NCBI RefSeq assembly: GCF_024519155.1
Contig: NZ_JANIFJ010000002.1
Location: 558,001 to 622,000 of the forward strand
Direction: 5' to 3'
Length of the DNA stretch: 64,000 nt
Origin: Mangrovibrevibacter kandeliae
GTDB taxonomy: Bacteria > Pseudomonadota > Alphaproteobacteria > Rhizobiales > Rhizobiaceae
Shown here: positions 1-9,583 of the stretch, piece by piece
How the letters are laid out: every line of letters begins with the position of its first letter
Position numbering within the stretch: position 1 is the first letter of the stretch
Notes under the pieces: model-generated
Told to the model about the DNA's origin: nothing
Databases searched by the model: none
The model's input: only the letters and a program-made list of their open reading frames with translations
Program-made: the position numbers and the translations under genes

Positions 1-408
1 CCGCCGGGCCGCCTCGGGCTTCTGGTCTTCGTAATAGAGCCCCACCCCGACCGGGTGGTGGACGTCGTGCGCCTCGGCGACGAGATCGGCGGTGGTGGTT
101 GCGATCTGCCGGGCGAAGAGGCGATCGCCCGGCGCCTCCGGTGCGAGGCCCAGCGTCTCGCCGAGATGCGCCACGATCACCGGCGTCTGCGCCAGGACGA
201 GGTTCCCGTCGCGCAGGAAGGGCGGCGCGAACGGGATCTGCGGCCCCTGCTCCCCATCGAGGTAGGCGCTCATCGCCGCCATGCCGCCGCCCGCCTCGGC
301 CGGCACGCGGTTCATCTCGCGATAGTCGGCGCCGGCCGCCTCGAGCACCAGCCGGACGAATTCGCCGCGCCCCGGCAGGCCCGGCCAGTAGAAGAGATCA
401 TAGGTCAT
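1..408 (-). CDS. Glutathione S-transferase family protein (3' end outside window)
   Basis: The first 136 codons of a minus-strand gene run off the left edge. The ATG at 408 follows a GGAGAT Shine-Dalgarno. The product begins MTYDLFYWPGLPGRGEFVRL, the thioredoxin-fold N-terminal domain of alpha/mu/pi/sigma-like GSTs. The stretch LVLAQTPVIVAHLGE (about residues 69-83) matches the glutathione-binding segment, where an S/T follows the Q. The expected activity is conjugation of glutathione to electrophiles in the cytosol. The C-terminal helical domain is only just reached, so substrate class cannot be judged. The next gene (AI-2E transporter) lies upstream on the same strand about 77 bp away. Confidence 0.8.
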   Translation of the reverse strand, partial: MTYDLFYWPGLPGRGEFVRLVLEAAGADYREMNRVPAEAGGGMAAMSAYLDGEQGPQIPFAPPFLRDGNLVLAQTPVIVAHLGETLGLAPEAPGDRLFARQIATTTADLVAEAHDVHHPVGVGLYYEDQKPEAARR

Positions 409-485
409 GGTCACATCTCCCGTTCGGGCGGGAGATGGCGGCTCGAACGGCGGCCGCAAGGCCGGCGACCGACTCCGCCAAAGAG

Positions 486-1553
486 CTAACCTTTAGTCGG
501 CTCCGGCTCGCGATAGGGACCGCCGAGGCTGTCCTGAACGTAGAGCTCCTGCACGAAGATCATCGCCACGGCGACCACCGGCACGGCCATCGCAACCCCC
601 ATCAGGCCAAACAGGAGCCCGAAGATCAGCTGCGCGCTCAAGGTCAGCGCGGGCGGCAGCGCGCTCGTCCAGCGCTGCGCCACCGGCTGGGCGATGTTGC
701 TCTCCACGCCCTGGATCACGAGGTAGACCCCGAGGCCCCACAGAGCCATCACGGTGCTGTCCGAGAAGCCGGCGAGCACGATGACGACGCCGGCGACGAA
801 CGGCCCGAGCGTCGGCACGAAGGCGAGCAGCCCGGCCTGCAGCGCCAGCAGGAAGGCGCTGGGCATGCCGATCAGCGCCAGCCCGATCCAGGAGACGACG
901 AAGATCACGCTCATCGAGATCGCCTGCCCGGCCAGCCACAGCATCAGCTCGCGCGCGGCCTTCCACAGTGTCTCGTTGACGCGTGCGCGGCGCGCCTTCG
1001 GCACGAGACTGACGATGCCGCGCCGGTAGAGCTCCGGCTGCCAGGAGACGAAGACAGCGATGAACAGGATGAAGAAGGCATCCGAAAAGGCACCGAGGAT
1101 GCCGAAGGCGGTCTGCGAGGCGGAGGAGAACAGGCCCGCCGCGTTCGGCAGGAGCTGCTGCAGCTGATCGGTCTGCGACTGTCCGGCGCCACCCGACGTC
1201 ACGCCCCAGTCCTTGAGCGTCGACAGCACCTCGTTCAGCTGGTCCGAGACCAGCCGGACCAACGCGTTGAACTGCTCCACCAGGGTGATGCCGCCCCAGG
1301 CAAAGCCGCCGCCGAGGAGGAGGACGAGAAGCAGGTAGACGCTGCCGAGAGCCAGCATCGGCGGCAGGCCCAGGCGCTGCAGGCTGCGCGACAGGCCGCA
1401 GAAGGTCGCCGCGAGCACCAGCCCGGCAAAGATGATGAAGAAGGCCTGGGCCGCCTGCCAGAACAGGAACAGTGCCGAGGCGAGCGCGAACGCAATGCCG
1501 GCGACGATCAGCGTCTGCCGGGCGACCTGCCCGTCTTGCGAGGAAAGCGGCAT
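486..1553 (-). CDS. AI-2E family transporter (UPF0118/PF01594)
   Basis: A 355-residue polytopic inner-membrane protein. About eight hydrophobic segments are visible: a hydrophobic N-terminal pair, a pair before a soluble stretch rich in Q and S (about residues 120-150), then four or five helices. The conserved family region SAFLLALQAGLLAFVPTLGP is present, followed by GVYLVIQGVESNIAQP. The family includes E. coli TqsA/YdiK and Na+/H+ antiporter-like members, so the transported substrate is not predictable. I chose the ATG at 1553, preceded by GGAG; a GTG at 1574 would add seven residues. It shares its strand with the GST gene and is divergent from the DedA gene. Confidence 0.85.
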   Translation of the reverse strand: MPLSSQDGQVARQTLIVAGIAFALASALFLFWQAAQAFFIIFAGLVLAATFCGLSRSLQRLGLPPMLALGSVYLLLVLLLGGGFAWGGITLVEQFNALVRLVSDQLNEVLSTLKDWGVTSGGAGQSQTDQLQQLLPNAAGLFSSASQTAFGILGAFSDAFFILFIAVFVSWQPELYRRGIVSLVPKARRARVNETLWKAARELMLWLAGQAISMSVIFVVSWIGLALIGMPSAFLLALQAGLLAFVPTLGPFVAGVVIVLAGFSDSTVMALWGLGVYLVIQGVESNIAQPVAQRWTSALPPALTLSAQLIFGLLFGLMGVAMAVPVVAVAMIFVQELYVQDSLGGPYREPEPTKG

Positions 1554-1727
1554 CTCGAACACACTCCGCTGCACCGGCAGATCCGTCAGGGACTCATATC
1601 GACCGCGCAGGCGAACGCAAGGGCGGCGCGGCCGTCGCCTCCGGCGCGCGCCGATCCTCCGGCGGGCCCGATGGCTGGCGCTGCCGGATCATGCTAGCAG
1701 CCATTCGACCACACGGGGGACTTTGGC

Positions 1728-2369
1728 ATGCACGGGATCCTGCAGACGCTGTCGGACGCGATCATCGCGCTGATCTCCTCGACAGGCCTTGTCGGGGTGG
1801 CGCTGCTGATGGCGCTTGAATCGGCGTGCCTGCCGATTCCGTCCGAGCTGATCATGCCGTTCGCGGGCTATCTCGTCTCGACCGGCCAGTTCAGCCTGAT
1901 CGGCGTCGCGCTCGCCGGCGCCATCGGCTGCAATATCGGCTCGCTCGTCGCCTATCAGATCGGTGCCCTGGGCGGCCGGCCGCTGGTCGAGCGCTGGAGC
2001 GACAAGACCATGTTCGGCAAGCATGAGCTCGATCTCGCCGAGCGCTTCTTTGCCCGCTGGGGCGCGTCCGCGACCTTCGTCGGCCGTCTTCTGCCGGTGG
2101 TGCGCACCTTCATCGCGCTGCCGGCCGGGATCGCGCGGATGAACCCGGTGGTCTTCCACGTCTACACCTTCGTCGGCTCCTTCATCTGGTGCCTCGGCCT
2201 CGCCTGGGTCGGCCAGCTGCTCGGCGCGCACTGGAACGACAGCGCCGCGATGAAGACGGCCTTCCACGTCGCGGACGTCGTCATCGTCCTCGCGGTCGTC
2301 GCCGCGCTCGTCTGGTACCTGCGCCGGCGGCGCCGTGCTCCCGCGGTCGTGCCGCAGGATCAGCCGTAG
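1728..2369 (+). CDS. DedA family membrane protein
   Basis: A 213-residue DedA/SNARE-associated (PF09335) protein. The signature is clear: ESACLPIPSELIMPFAGYL near residues 31-49, then ARWGASATFVGRLLPVVRTF and PAGIARM, which form the re-entrant and helical core. DedA proteins act in the inner membrane and are linked to phospholipid flipping and membrane homeostasis; the specific role here is not known. The C-terminus is a basic RRRRR tail facing the cytosol. The 3' end overlaps the convergent yggS gene by about 10 bp. Confidence 0.9.
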   Translation: MHGILQTLSDAIIALISSTGLVGVALLMALESACLPIPSELIMPFAGYLVSTGQFSLIGVALAGAIGCNIGSLVAYQIGALGGRPLVERWSDKTMFGKHELDLAERFFARWGASATFVGRLLPVVRTFIALPAGIARMNPVVFHVYTFVGSFIWCLGLAWVGQLLGAHWNDSAAMKTAFHVADVVIVLAVVAALVWYLRRRRRAPAVVPQDQP

Positions 2370-3046
2370 TCGCGCGCGCCGAAGATCGCGCTGCCGACCC
2401 GCACCGACGTCGCGCCGAAGGCGATCGCCGTCTCGAAGTCGGAGGACATGCCCATCGACAGCTCCTCGACGCCGGCCTCGCGGGCGAGCTTGGCGAGCAG
2501 CGCGAAATAGGGCCCGGGGCTGGCATCGACCGGCGGAATGCACATCAGCCCGGCGATGGCGAGGCCGTGCACCTGCCGGCAGCGCGCGACGAACGCCACC
2601 GCCTCCAGCGGCGGGATTCCCGCCTTCTGCGGCTCCTCGCCGATATTGACCTGGACGAAGAGCTTCGGCCGCCTGCCCTGCTTCTCCATCTCGGCGGCGA
2701 GCGCGGCGGCGATCTTCTCCCGGTCGATGGACTCGATCGCGTCGAACAGCGCGACGGCATCGCCCGCCTTGTTGGACTGCAGCGGGCCGATCAGATGCAG
2801 CTCGACGTCGGGGAACTCGGCCTTCAGCGCCGGCCACTTGCCTTGCGCCTCCTGCACCCGGTTCTCGCCGAAGACGCGCTGGCCAGCCTCGATCACCGGG
2901 CGGATCGTCTCCGGGCCATGCGTCTTCGACACGGCCACCAGCGTCACCGCGCCGGCCGGGCGCTCCGCCTCGGCCTCGGCGGCGCGGATAGCCGAGTGTA
3001 CCACCTGATAACTGATCAACACTGCCGAATAACCCAATGACGTCAC
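2360..3046 (-). CDS. YggS/PLPBP family pyridoxal-phosphate homeostasis protein with atypical N-terminus
   Basis: The body is a standard PLP-binding TIM-barrel protein. It has the PLP-lysine motif TLVAVSKT, FGENRVQEAQ, LHLIGPLQSNKA, QVNIGEEPQKAG and the phosphate-binding end GMSSDFETAIAFGATSVRVGSAIFG. The family keeps free PLP and amino-acid pools balanced in the cytosol. The first helix is odd: recognisable family sequence starts only at AIRAAEAEAERP, and the residues before it come from AT-rich DNA continuous with the insert at 3.0-4.2 kb. Either the GTG at 3046 or a GTG at 3004 could start translation, and neither has a good Shine-Dalgarno. The native 5' end has probably been replaced. Confidence 0.82.
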   Translation of the reverse strand: MTSLGYSAVLISYQVVHSAIRAAEAEAERPAGAVTLVAVSKTHGPETIRPVIEAGQRVFGENRVQEAQGKWPALKAEFPDVELHLIGPLQSNKAGDAVALFDAIESIDREKIAAALAAEMEKQGRRPKLFVQVNIGEEPQKAGIPPLEAVAFVARCRQVHGLAIAGLMCIPPVDASPGPYFALLAKLAREAGVEELSMGMSSDFETAIAFGATSVRVGSAIFGARDYG

Positions 3047-4190
3047 CGTAAGCTACGAACCTTGTTTCCTAGAATATTTACCGAGTTGAAGCCAAGCGCT
3101 CTTGACCACCACAACCAATCTGATTTGATCCGCTTAATTCAACGGACGGTTGAGAGATGTCTGATCCAAAAGCGATCTTAGATAATAGACAGGAAAATAT
3201 CCAGCTAAGCAACGGATCTTTAGTTCCGTTTCAAGTGGTACAGGATGTCTATAATGAAGTCACGGGGAAGAAGGAGACGCTTTCGAAGAACGTTTCGGTG
3301 AATCATCAGGCAACAATGTCGGACATAATTCAGCTCAATAATATAATAGAGCAGATATTCGAGCAATATGCCGTTCAGAGTTCGAATGTTTCGGTAACTG
3401 TATACCATACAGATGACCGAAAAGAGGTCTTCAGCAGCTTTGATAGGTTCCAGTTATTTGATTCTACCGGTATATGTCCCATCGAAAATGTTAATATTGA
3501 GTACAATTTTTTGATGCTGCTTCCTAAGTCGCGCGAAAGCAAGTTATATAAGATATCGGTGCATATCCATTCGCGCGCTGCAATTATTCGGAAGGAGGGG
3601 ACGGATCCGGCCTATATGATAATAGCTCGCTTCGCATTATCCTCGACGGGACGGTTTAGCATAGAGTACGTTGACTATGCAGTCGCGAGTACCGTCTACG
3701 CTGCAATTGATAAATGGTTTGAAGGTCTCTCTGTGGGACCTAAAAGCCCTGTTCGAAATTTCTTCCAGAGATATAGCCATCTCCTCCCCTTTATATTCAG
3801 TACTATTACGACGGCGTGCTGCGGTATACCTATGATATTCTTGGCTCTACAATGGAGTTTATCGGAGATAGACTTGAAGCATGTTGCGGTATGGGGCTTA
3901 TCCTCGTTTCTTATGATTACGATAGCAAGTAAGACCGCTTGGCAAGTTGGAAGAATGACGGAAACATCGCTTGACCGCATTGCACCTATGTCTTTTTTGA
4001 ACATCAATAAAGGCGATAAGAGAGTGATAAAGGAGGTAGAAGCAATGAATAGGTCAAATGTAATTTGGGCTTTTGGCGGTATCCTAATTACAATCATCCT
4101 AAATGTCTTTTCAAACTATGCTTCATCGTTCATTGGACTGATTGACTAGCGTATTAACTGCGATAGATTACCTTATACTTCGGAAAATAT
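2995..4190. mobile_element. AT-rich foreign insert between yggS and leuS (boundaries approximate)
   Basis: Base composition changes abruptly near 3000, from the GC-rich background to DNA full of A/T runs, and changes back near 4185-4195. The insert holds one gene (3157-4149) and its AT-rich flanks. It interrupts yggS-leuS, an arrangement commonly found intact in this order. I saw no integrase, transposase, tRNA or clear terminal repeats, so it looks like a single-gene 'moron' exchanged by recombination rather than an intact mobile element. Both boundaries are read from composition and from the point where YggS homology resumes. Confidence 0.6.
3157..4149 (+). CDS. Unrecognised membrane protein, 330 aa, low-GC orphan
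   Basis: I do not recognise this gene. Residues 1 to about 205 are soluble, with alternating beta-like stretches such as SNVSVTVYHTDDRKEVFSSF and KLYKISVHIHSRAAII. Three hydrophobic segments follow at about 209-231, 241-259 and 300-320, giving a soluble N-terminal domain joined to a three-helix anchor. The second and third helices are separated by a charged segment (about 261-299). Codon usage is AT-rich (many AAA, AAT, ATA), unlike every neighbour. The ATG at 3157 follows GAGAG. It is divergent from yggS, with an AT-rich 110-bp leader. A cargo or defence-type role is possible but unsupported by any motif I can name. Confidence 0.8.
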   Translation: MSDPKAILDNRQENIQLSNGSLVPFQVVQDVYNEVTGKKETLSKNVSVNHQATMSDIIQLNNIIEQIFEQYAVQSSNVSVTVYHTDDRKEVFSSFDRFQLFDSTGICPIENVNIEYNFLMLLPKSRESKLYKISVHIHSRAAIIRKEGTDPAYMIIARFALSSTGRFSIEYVDYAVASTVYAAIDKWFEGLSVGPKSPVRNFFQRYSHLLPFIFSTITTACCGIPMIFLALQWSLSEIDLKHVAVWGLSSFLMITIASKTAWQVGRMTETSLDRIAPMSFLNINKGDKRVIKEVEAMNRSNVIWAFGGILITIILNVFSNYASSFIGLID

Positions 4191-4301
4191 CCCGCCCGCT
4201 CTGGCGATCAGGAGTTCAAGGACGCGCTCCGCATCTGGAAACCCTCGCGGTGCGGTGGTACGAGCTCGGAAATTGTTTCCGTGCGAGCTAGAAGACGTCA
4301 A

Positions 4302-6896
4302 GTGGCAACCGAACGCTACAACCCCCGCGAAAACGAATCCCGCTGGCAGGCCGAGTGGGAGGCGGCGAAGCTGTTCGAGACCCGCACCGACGCGACCGGC
4401 GAGAAGTTCTACGTGCTCGAGATGTTCCCCTACCCGTCGGGGCGCATCCACATGGGCCATGTGCGCAACTATGCGATGGGCGACGTCGTCGCCCGCTACA
4501 AGCGCGCCAGGGGCTGCAACGTCCTGCATCCGATGGGCTGGGACGCCTTCGGCATGCCGGCCGAGAACGCCGCGATGCAGAACAAGGTGCATCCGGCGAA
4601 GTGGACCTACGAGAACATCGACGCGATGCGCGCGCAGCTGAAGTCGATGGGCCTGTCGCTGGACTGGTCCAGGGAGTTCGCGACCTGCGACGTCGAGTAC
4701 TACCACCGCCAGCAGATGCTCTTCCTCGACATGCTGGAGAAGGGCCTCGCCTACCGCAAGAAGTCGAAGGTCAACTGGGACCCGGTCGACCAGACCGTGC
4801 TCGCCAACGAGCAGGTGATCGACGGGCGCGGCTGGCGCTCGGGCGCCGAGGTCGAGCAGCGCGAGCTGACCCAGTGGTTCTTTCGCATCACCGACTATGC
4901 CGAGGACCTGCTGGAGGCGCTGGACCACCTGCCGGACTGGCCGGAAAAGGTCCGGGTGATGCAGAAGAACTGGATCGGCAAGTCGGAGGGTCTGCGCTTC
5001 GCGTTCGGCCTCGTCGGCGCGCCGCAGGGCTTCGACAGCCTGCCGGTGTTCACGACGCGGCCGGACACGATGTTCGGCCCGACCTTCGCGGCCGTCTCGC
5101 CCGATCATCCGCTCGCCAGGGCGCTCGCCGAGTCCGATCCGAAGGTCGCCGCCTTCATCGAGGAGTGCCACCGCATGGGCACCTCGCAGGAGGAGATCGA
5201 CACGGCCGAGAAGCTCGGCTTCGACACCGGCATCAAGGCGACGCATCCGGCCGACCCGAACTGGCAGCTGCCCCTCTACATCGCGAACTTCGTGCTGATG
5301 GACTACGGCACCGGCGCGATCATCGGCTGCCCGGCGCACGACCAGCGCGACCTCGACTTCGCCCGCAAATACGGCCTGCCGGTCATCGACGTGTTCGTGC
5401 CGCAGGACTCCGACGAGCGCGTCGCCGACACCGCCTTCGTGCCGCCGAAGACGCAGGTCGTGCGCTACGTCCAGTGGGCCGGCGCGCCGGACACCGTGCA
5501 GACCTGCCAGGAGGCGATGGCGTCCACCCTCGCCCTGTTCGAGGAGAAGGGCTGGGGCACCCGCGAGACGAACTATCGCCTGCGCGACTGGGGCATCTCG
5601 CGCCAGCGCTACTGGGGCTGCCCGATCCCGGTCCTGCATTGCGAGGCTTGCGGCGTCGTGCCGGAGGCGCGCGAGAACCTGCCGGTGAAGCTGCCGGAGG
5701 ACATCGACTTCGACAAGCCGGGCAACCCGCTCGACCGGCATCCGACCTGGCGGCAGACGACCTGTCCGCAATGCGGCGGGCCGGCGCTGCGCGAAACCGA
5801 CACCATGGACACCTTCGTCGATTCGTCCTGGTACTATGTCCGCTTCACCGCCCCGCATGCGAGCGAGCCGACCGACCCGCAGGCGGCCAATGCCTGGCTG
5901 CCGGTCGACCTCTACATCGGCGGCATCGAGCATGCGATCCTGCACCTCCTCTACTCGCGCTTCTTCCTGCGGGCGATGAAGGCCTGCGGCCATGTCGCCG
6001 AGGACGAACCGTTCCGCGGCCTCTTCACGCAAGGGATGGTCGTGCACGAAACCTATCGCGACGGACGCGAGTGGGTGCCGCCGACCGACGTCGCCTTCGA
6101 GGAGCGCGACGGCGTGCGCTCGGCGAGGCGCCTTTCGACGGGCACATCGATCGAGATCGGCTCGACCGAGAAGATGTCGAAGTCGAAGAAGAACGTCGTC
6201 GACCCCGACGACATCATCGCCTCCTACGGCGCCGACACGGCGCGCTGGTTCATGCTGTCCGACTCCCCGCCCGACCGCGACGTGATCTGGACGGAAGCCG
6301 GCGTCGAAGGGGCCTTCCGCTTCGTGCAGCGGCTGTGGCGCCTCGTCACCGAGACGGCACCGAAGCTCGGGCCGCATCGGGTAGCCGCGAGCGGCAATTC
6401 GGATATCCGCAAAGCGGCACACCGCGCGGCGGCCGGCGTCGGCGACGACATCGAGCGGCTCGCCTTCAACAAGGCTGTCGCCCGGATCTACGAGTTCGTC
6501 AACCAGCTCTCCGGTCCGCTGTCGCAGCTCGACACCGCGAGCGCCGAGGCGGACGTCGCGGACGCCCGCGAGGCGCTGTCGATCCTGGTGCGGCTGGTCG
6601 CGCCGATGATGCCGCATCTGGCCGAGGCCTGCTGGGCCGAGCTCGGCGAAGCCGGCCTGGTCGCCGCGACCGGCTGGCCGCAGGCCGATGCAGCGCTCCT
6701 GAAGGACGATACCGTCCTCCTGCCGGTCCAGGTCAACGGCAAGAAGCGCGGCGAGATCGCGGTCGCGGCCGACGCGCCGCAGTCGGCAGTGGAAAGCGCT
6801 GTGCTCGGCCTCGATTTCGTTCAGGCGGCATTGGATGGTAAAGCGGTGAAGCGTGTCATCGTGGTGCCGGGAAGGATCGTGAATGTGGTCGTGTGA
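4302..6896 (+). CDS. leuS: Leucyl-tRNA synthetase
   Basis: This is the cytosolic class I enzyme that charges tRNA-Leu. The HMGH form of the HIGH motif lies at residues 50-53 and KMSKS at 624-628. The CP1 editing domain shows the [12 protein letters not shown] signature and [16 protein letters not shown]. At 864 residues the length is normal. I chose the GTG at 4302 because it gives [10 protein letters not shown], the usual alphaproteobacterial N-terminus; an in-frame GTG at 4281 would add seven residues. The AT-rich insert ends about 110 bp upstream, so the native promoter may have been altered. It overlaps lptE by 14 bp, and leuS-lptE-holA is a conserved operon. Confidence 0.97.
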   Translation: MATERYNPRENESRWQAEWEAAKLFETRTDATGEKFYVLEMFPYPSGRIHMGHVRNYAMGDVVARYKRARGCNVLHPMGWDAFGMPAENAAMQNKVHPAKWTYENIDAMRAQLKSMGLSLDWSREFATCDVEYYHRQQMLFLDMLEKGLAYRKKSKVNWDPVDQTVLANEQVIDGRGWRSGAEVEQRELTQWFFRITDYAEDLLEALDHLPDWPEKVRVMQKNWIGKSEGLRFAFGLVGAPQGFDSLPVFTTRPDTMFGPTFAAVSPDHPLARALAESDPKVAAFIEECHRMGTSQEEIDTAEKLGFDTGIKATHPADPNWQLPLYIANFVLMDYGTGAIIGCPAHDQRDLDFARKYGLPVIDVFVPQDSDERVADTAFVPPKTQVVRYVQWAGAPDTVQTCQEAMASTLALFEEKGWGTRETNYRLRDWGISRQRYWGCPIPVLHCEACGVVPEARENLPVKLPEDIDFDKPGNPLDRHPTWRQTTCPQCGGPALRETDTMDTFVDSSWYYVRFTAPHASEPTDPQAANAWLPVDLYIGGIEHAILHLLYSRFFLRAMKACGHVAEDEPFRGLFTQGMVVHETYRDGREWVPPTDVAFEERDGVRSARRLSTGTSIEIGSTEKMSKSKKNVVDPDDIIASYGADTARWFMLSDSPPDRDVIWTEAGVEGAFRFVQRLWRLVTETAPKLGPHRVAASGNSDIRKAAHRAAAGVGDDIERLAFNKAVARIYEFVNQLSGPLSQLDTASAEADVADAREALSILVRLVAPMMPHLAEACWAELGEAGLVAATGWPQADAALLKDDTVLLPVQVNGKKRGEIAVAADAPQSAVESAVLGLDFVQAALDGKAVKRVIVVPGRIVNVVV

Positions 6897-7440
6897 TCTT
6901 GCCCGCGCCGGCCGCGGCCTGCGGCTCGGGATGGCGGCCCTGATCCTTGCCGCGGCGGCCGGGTGCACCGCCGGGCCGCTCTATGGCGACCGCGCCGCCG
7001 ATTTCGGCGCGCCGGGAGCGGTCAGCGCAGCTGCCCTGCGCGGTCGCATCGCCGTCGCTCCGGCCGAAGATCGCATGACGCAGATCGTCCGCAACAAGCT
7101 GCTCTTCGACCTGAATGGCGGCGACGCGGTGCGCGAGCCTCTCTATGAAGTCGGCTTGACAGTCAACGGCGCCGAAGTCGGCGTGTCGATCGAAAGCGGC
7201 AGCGGCGTCCCCACCGCCAGCATCTTCCAGGTCACCGTCAGCTATCAGGTCGTCCGCCTGAGCGACAGCAAGGTGATCGCCACGGGCAAGCGGCAGGCCA
7301 ATGCGCCGTTCGATCGGTCGGCGCAGCTGTTCGCCGCCGAGCGCGCCGCCTATGATGCCCGGCAGAAGGCCGGCGAGACGGCCGCCAGCCTGGTCGAGCT
7401 CGACGCGGTCGCCCGCATCCGCCGGGACGTGACGGGCTGA
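6883..7440 (+). CDS. lptE: LPS-assembly lipoprotein LptE
   Basis: A 185-residue lipoprotein. A hydrophobic signal (about residues 13-27) ends in a lipobox AAGC with the acylated cysteine at residue 28. The rest is a small alpha/beta domain ([25 protein letters not shown] at its start is typical of alphaproteobacterial LptE). LptE plugs and assembles LptD in the outer membrane for lipopolysaccharide insertion. Sequence conservation in this family is weak, so the call relies partly on its position between leuS and holA, which is diagnostic in alphaproteobacteria. It overlaps the leuS 3' end and is 6 bp from holA. Confidence 0.85.
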   Translation: MWSCDLARAGRGLRLGMAALILAAAAGCTAGPLYGDRAADFGAPGAVSAAALRGRIAVAPAEDRMTQIVRNKLLFDLNGGDAVREPLYEVGLTVNGAEVGVSIESGSGVPTASIFQVTVSYQVVRLSDSKVIATGKRQANAPFDRSAQLFAAERAAYDARQKAGETAASLVELDAVARIRRDVTG

Positions 7441-7446
7441 CGCTCG

Positions 7447-8502
7447 ATGGGTCAGAAGAAGGCCGGTGAAGTCGAAGGGTTCGTCGCTCGGCCGGATTAT
7501 GCGGCGCCCGTCCTTCTGCTCTACGGACCGGATGCGGGCCTGGTGAGCGAGCGGGCCGAGCGTCTCGCCGCAGCCTCCGGCGTGGACGCCACCGACCCTT
7601 TCGCCGCCGTGCTGCTCGTGGCGGACGAGCTCGAGAAGGATGTCGGCCGGCTGTTCGACGAGGCGCGGACGGTCTCGCTCTTCGGCGGACGCCGCCTGAT
7701 CCGCATCAAGGGCGCCGGCAACGGCAAGAGCCTCGCCGATGCCGTGGCCGAGCTCGGCGCGGCTCCGCCGCAGGATGCGGTGGTGATCATCGAGGCGGGC
7801 GACCTGAAGAAGAGCTCGGCGCTTCGCGTCAGTGCGGAGCGGGCACGCGGTGCGCTGGCCCTGCCCTGCTACCAGGACGAGGCGCGTGCGCTCGACCAGA
7901 TGATCGACGAGGAGCTTCGCCTTGCCGGTCTGACGCTGCCGCGCGAGGCGCGCGACCTCCTGCGCTCGCGGCTCGGGGCCAATCGCATGGCCTCCCGCGG
8001 CGAGGTGCGCAAGCTCTGCCTCTACTGTTACGGGCAGAGCGAGATCGGCGAGGCCGACATCCTGGAGATCGTCGGCGACGTCTCCGCCGAGGCCCTGGAT
8101 GAGGCGGTGGATGCCGCTGCGACGGGCGAGGTGCGCAAGCTGCCGCACCATGTCGACCGTCTGGTTTCCGGTGGCACACAGCCCTTCCTGCTCCTCCAGT
8201 CGCTGCTGCGCCACCTGCAGGCGCTGCAGGCGATGCGCAACGAGGTCGAGCGGCACGGCGAGACGGTGGCGCGGGCGGTCGAGCGCCGGCGCCCGCACTT
8301 CCGGCGCAAGGGCGCACTGGAGGCCGCGCTTCAGCTCTGGACGCTCGACGCCCTCGCGCAGGCTCTGCTCCAGGTCGAAGCGGCGATCCTCCTGAGCCGC
8401 AAGGAGAGCGGTCTTGCCGAGACGGTGGTGCGCCAGACGCTGGTTGCGATTGCCGTTTCAGCCGCACGGCGGCGGTCGCGGGGCGCCCGCCGCGCCGGGT
8501 GA
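7447..8502 (+). CDS. holA: DNA polymerase III subunit delta
   Basis: A 351-residue protein matching the clamp-loader delta subunit, which opens the beta sliding clamp at replication forks. The N-terminal AAA-like fold begins with VLLLYGPDAGLVSERAE. FGGRRLIRIKGAGNGKSL and LPCYQDEARALDQMI are family hallmarks. The helical C-terminal domain carries GGTQPFLLLQSLLRHLQAL. Like other delta subunits it has no functional Walker A. It is the last gene of the leuS-lptE-holA unit, starting 6 bp after lptE. A convergent DUF4424 gene follows about 50 bp downstream. Confidence 0.93.
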   Translation: MGQKKAGEVEGFVARPDYAAPVLLLYGPDAGLVSERAERLAAASGVDATDPFAAVLLVADELEKDVGRLFDEARTVSLFGGRRLIRIKGAGNGKSLADAVAELGAAPPQDAVVIIEAGDLKKSSALRVSAERARGALALPCYQDEARALDQMIDEELRLAGLTLPREARDLLRSRLGANRMASRGEVRKLCLYCYGQSEIGEADILEIVGDVSAEALDEAVDAAATGEVRKLPHHVDRLVSGGTQPFLLLQSLLRHLQALQAMRNEVERHGETVARAVERRRPHFRRKGALEAALQLWTLDALAQALLQVEAAILLSRKESGLAETVVRQTLVAIAVSAARRRSRGARRAG

Positions 8503-8551
8503 CGTAAGGCAGGCGCGTGTCACACGTGAGTCAGCGCACGCTCCAGTCCGC

Positions 8552-9583
8552 TCACTGAAGTCCGAAGGCAGCCGCATCCTTCGCCGCAAACAGCACCAGC
8601 AGATCGCGCTTCGGCGAGAAGTTCGTCGCGCTCCACTCGAAGCGTGTCGGTCCGGTCTTCTTGATCCCGTCCCGGCAGAGGCTGACGATGTTCGTCGGCG
8701 CTCCCTTGTCGATCGTCAGATGGAACGTGCCGATCGGCCCTGCCCAGTTGTTCGCCGTCGTCAGGATGTAGGGCACGACGACGCTGTAGCCGAGCGCGCT
8801 CATCGGGTCGTCATTGAGGTTGGCGTTGTTGTCCGGATCCTCGGCCAGGAGATCCTTGGCGGCCTGCAGGATCAGGTTGCGCAGCGCCTTCCTGGTGCCC
8901 GCGTCGACGCAGTACTTCGCGGCATAGTCGGGATCTTCCTCGAGCGAATAGCGATCGACGAAGTACGAGCCGCGCACCGGGCGATAGCGGTGATCCACGA
9001 CCACCTCCCGATGCGCCGGAAAGGTCTGCTCCCAATGGAAGCGCACCTCGTAGCGCCACAGGCCGCTCGCCATGTCGCGCTCCGTCACGATGCCGGCCTT
9101 TTCGAGTCTGGCGTAGTCCTTCTTGCCAAGACCGGCCAGCGCGTCCGAAACGGCTGCGGCCATCGGGTTCAGGGGAATGCGCAGCCGCTGCAGCTCCTGT
9201 GTCACCTCCCGGTCGCCCACGAAGGCCCGCTCTTCCACCGCCGGCCGGATCATGCGGCCGTCGACGCTGACCGTGAAGCCGACGAAGTTGGCGACTTCGG
9301 CGACCGGCAGTTCCAGCGGCGTCATCGCAAGGTCGCCCTCGATCGGCGGCAGCGGGAAGGCGACCGTCAGCGTCTGATCCTCGTCGCTCTCGTTTTCGAA
9401 GACGTAGTGGACGTCGATCCGATCGGGCGTGATGGTCAGGTCTTCCCGCTTCATCGCGACATCGGCAGCCTCGACCAGTTCGAGGCCGCCCGCGGCCTGC
9501 TCCGCGGCCGAATCGTTGGCACGCGCTTCATGGACCGTGATTAGGATGGAGATCGACAGCAAAGGCAGAATGAACGACCGCAC
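8552..9583 (-). CDS. DUF4424 domain-containing exported protein
   Basis: A 343-residue exported protein. The GTG at 9583 lies just after GGAGGG and gives a signal peptide with hydrophobic core ILPLLSISILIT and likely cleavage after HEARA. An upstream extension in the same frame is GC-rich shadow and was rejected. The mature part looks beta-rich and contains the segments LTITPDRIDVHYVFENES and RYRPVRGSYFVDRY seen in DUF4424 proteins. A cysteine pair (YCVDAG and SLCRDG) could form a periplasmic disulfide. The function of the family is unknown. It is convergent with holA and divergent from the small membrane protein at 9.7 kb. Confidence 0.8.
   Translation of the reverse strand: MRSFILPLLSISILITVHEARANDSAAEQAAGGLELVEAADVAMKREDLTITPDRIDVHYVFENESDEDQTLTVAFPLPPIEGDLAMTPLELPVAEVANFVGFTVSVDGRMIRPAVEERAFVGDREVTQELQRLRIPLNPMAAAVSDALAGLGKKDYARLEKAGIVTERDMASGLWRYEVRFHWEQTFPAHREVVVDHRYRPVRGSYFVDRYSLEEDPDYAAKYCVDAGTRKALRNLILQAAKDLLAEDPDNNANLNDDPMSALGYSVVVPYILTTANNWAGPIGTFHLTIDKGAPTNIVSLCRDGIKKTGPTRFEWSATNFSPKRDLLVLFAAKDAAAFGLQ

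Noticed and set aside
2995-4190. Target-site duplication or integrase att site at the insert edges
   Set aside because: I compared both edges by eye and found only short chance matches such as TAACTG; no tRNA gene lies at either end.
4173-6968. 931-codon frame antisense to leuS
   Set aside because: It is the mirror of leuS codons in GC-rich DNA, with Arg/His/Asp-rich composition and no family motif. Its last 25 codons over the insert edge look protein-like but have no independent start.
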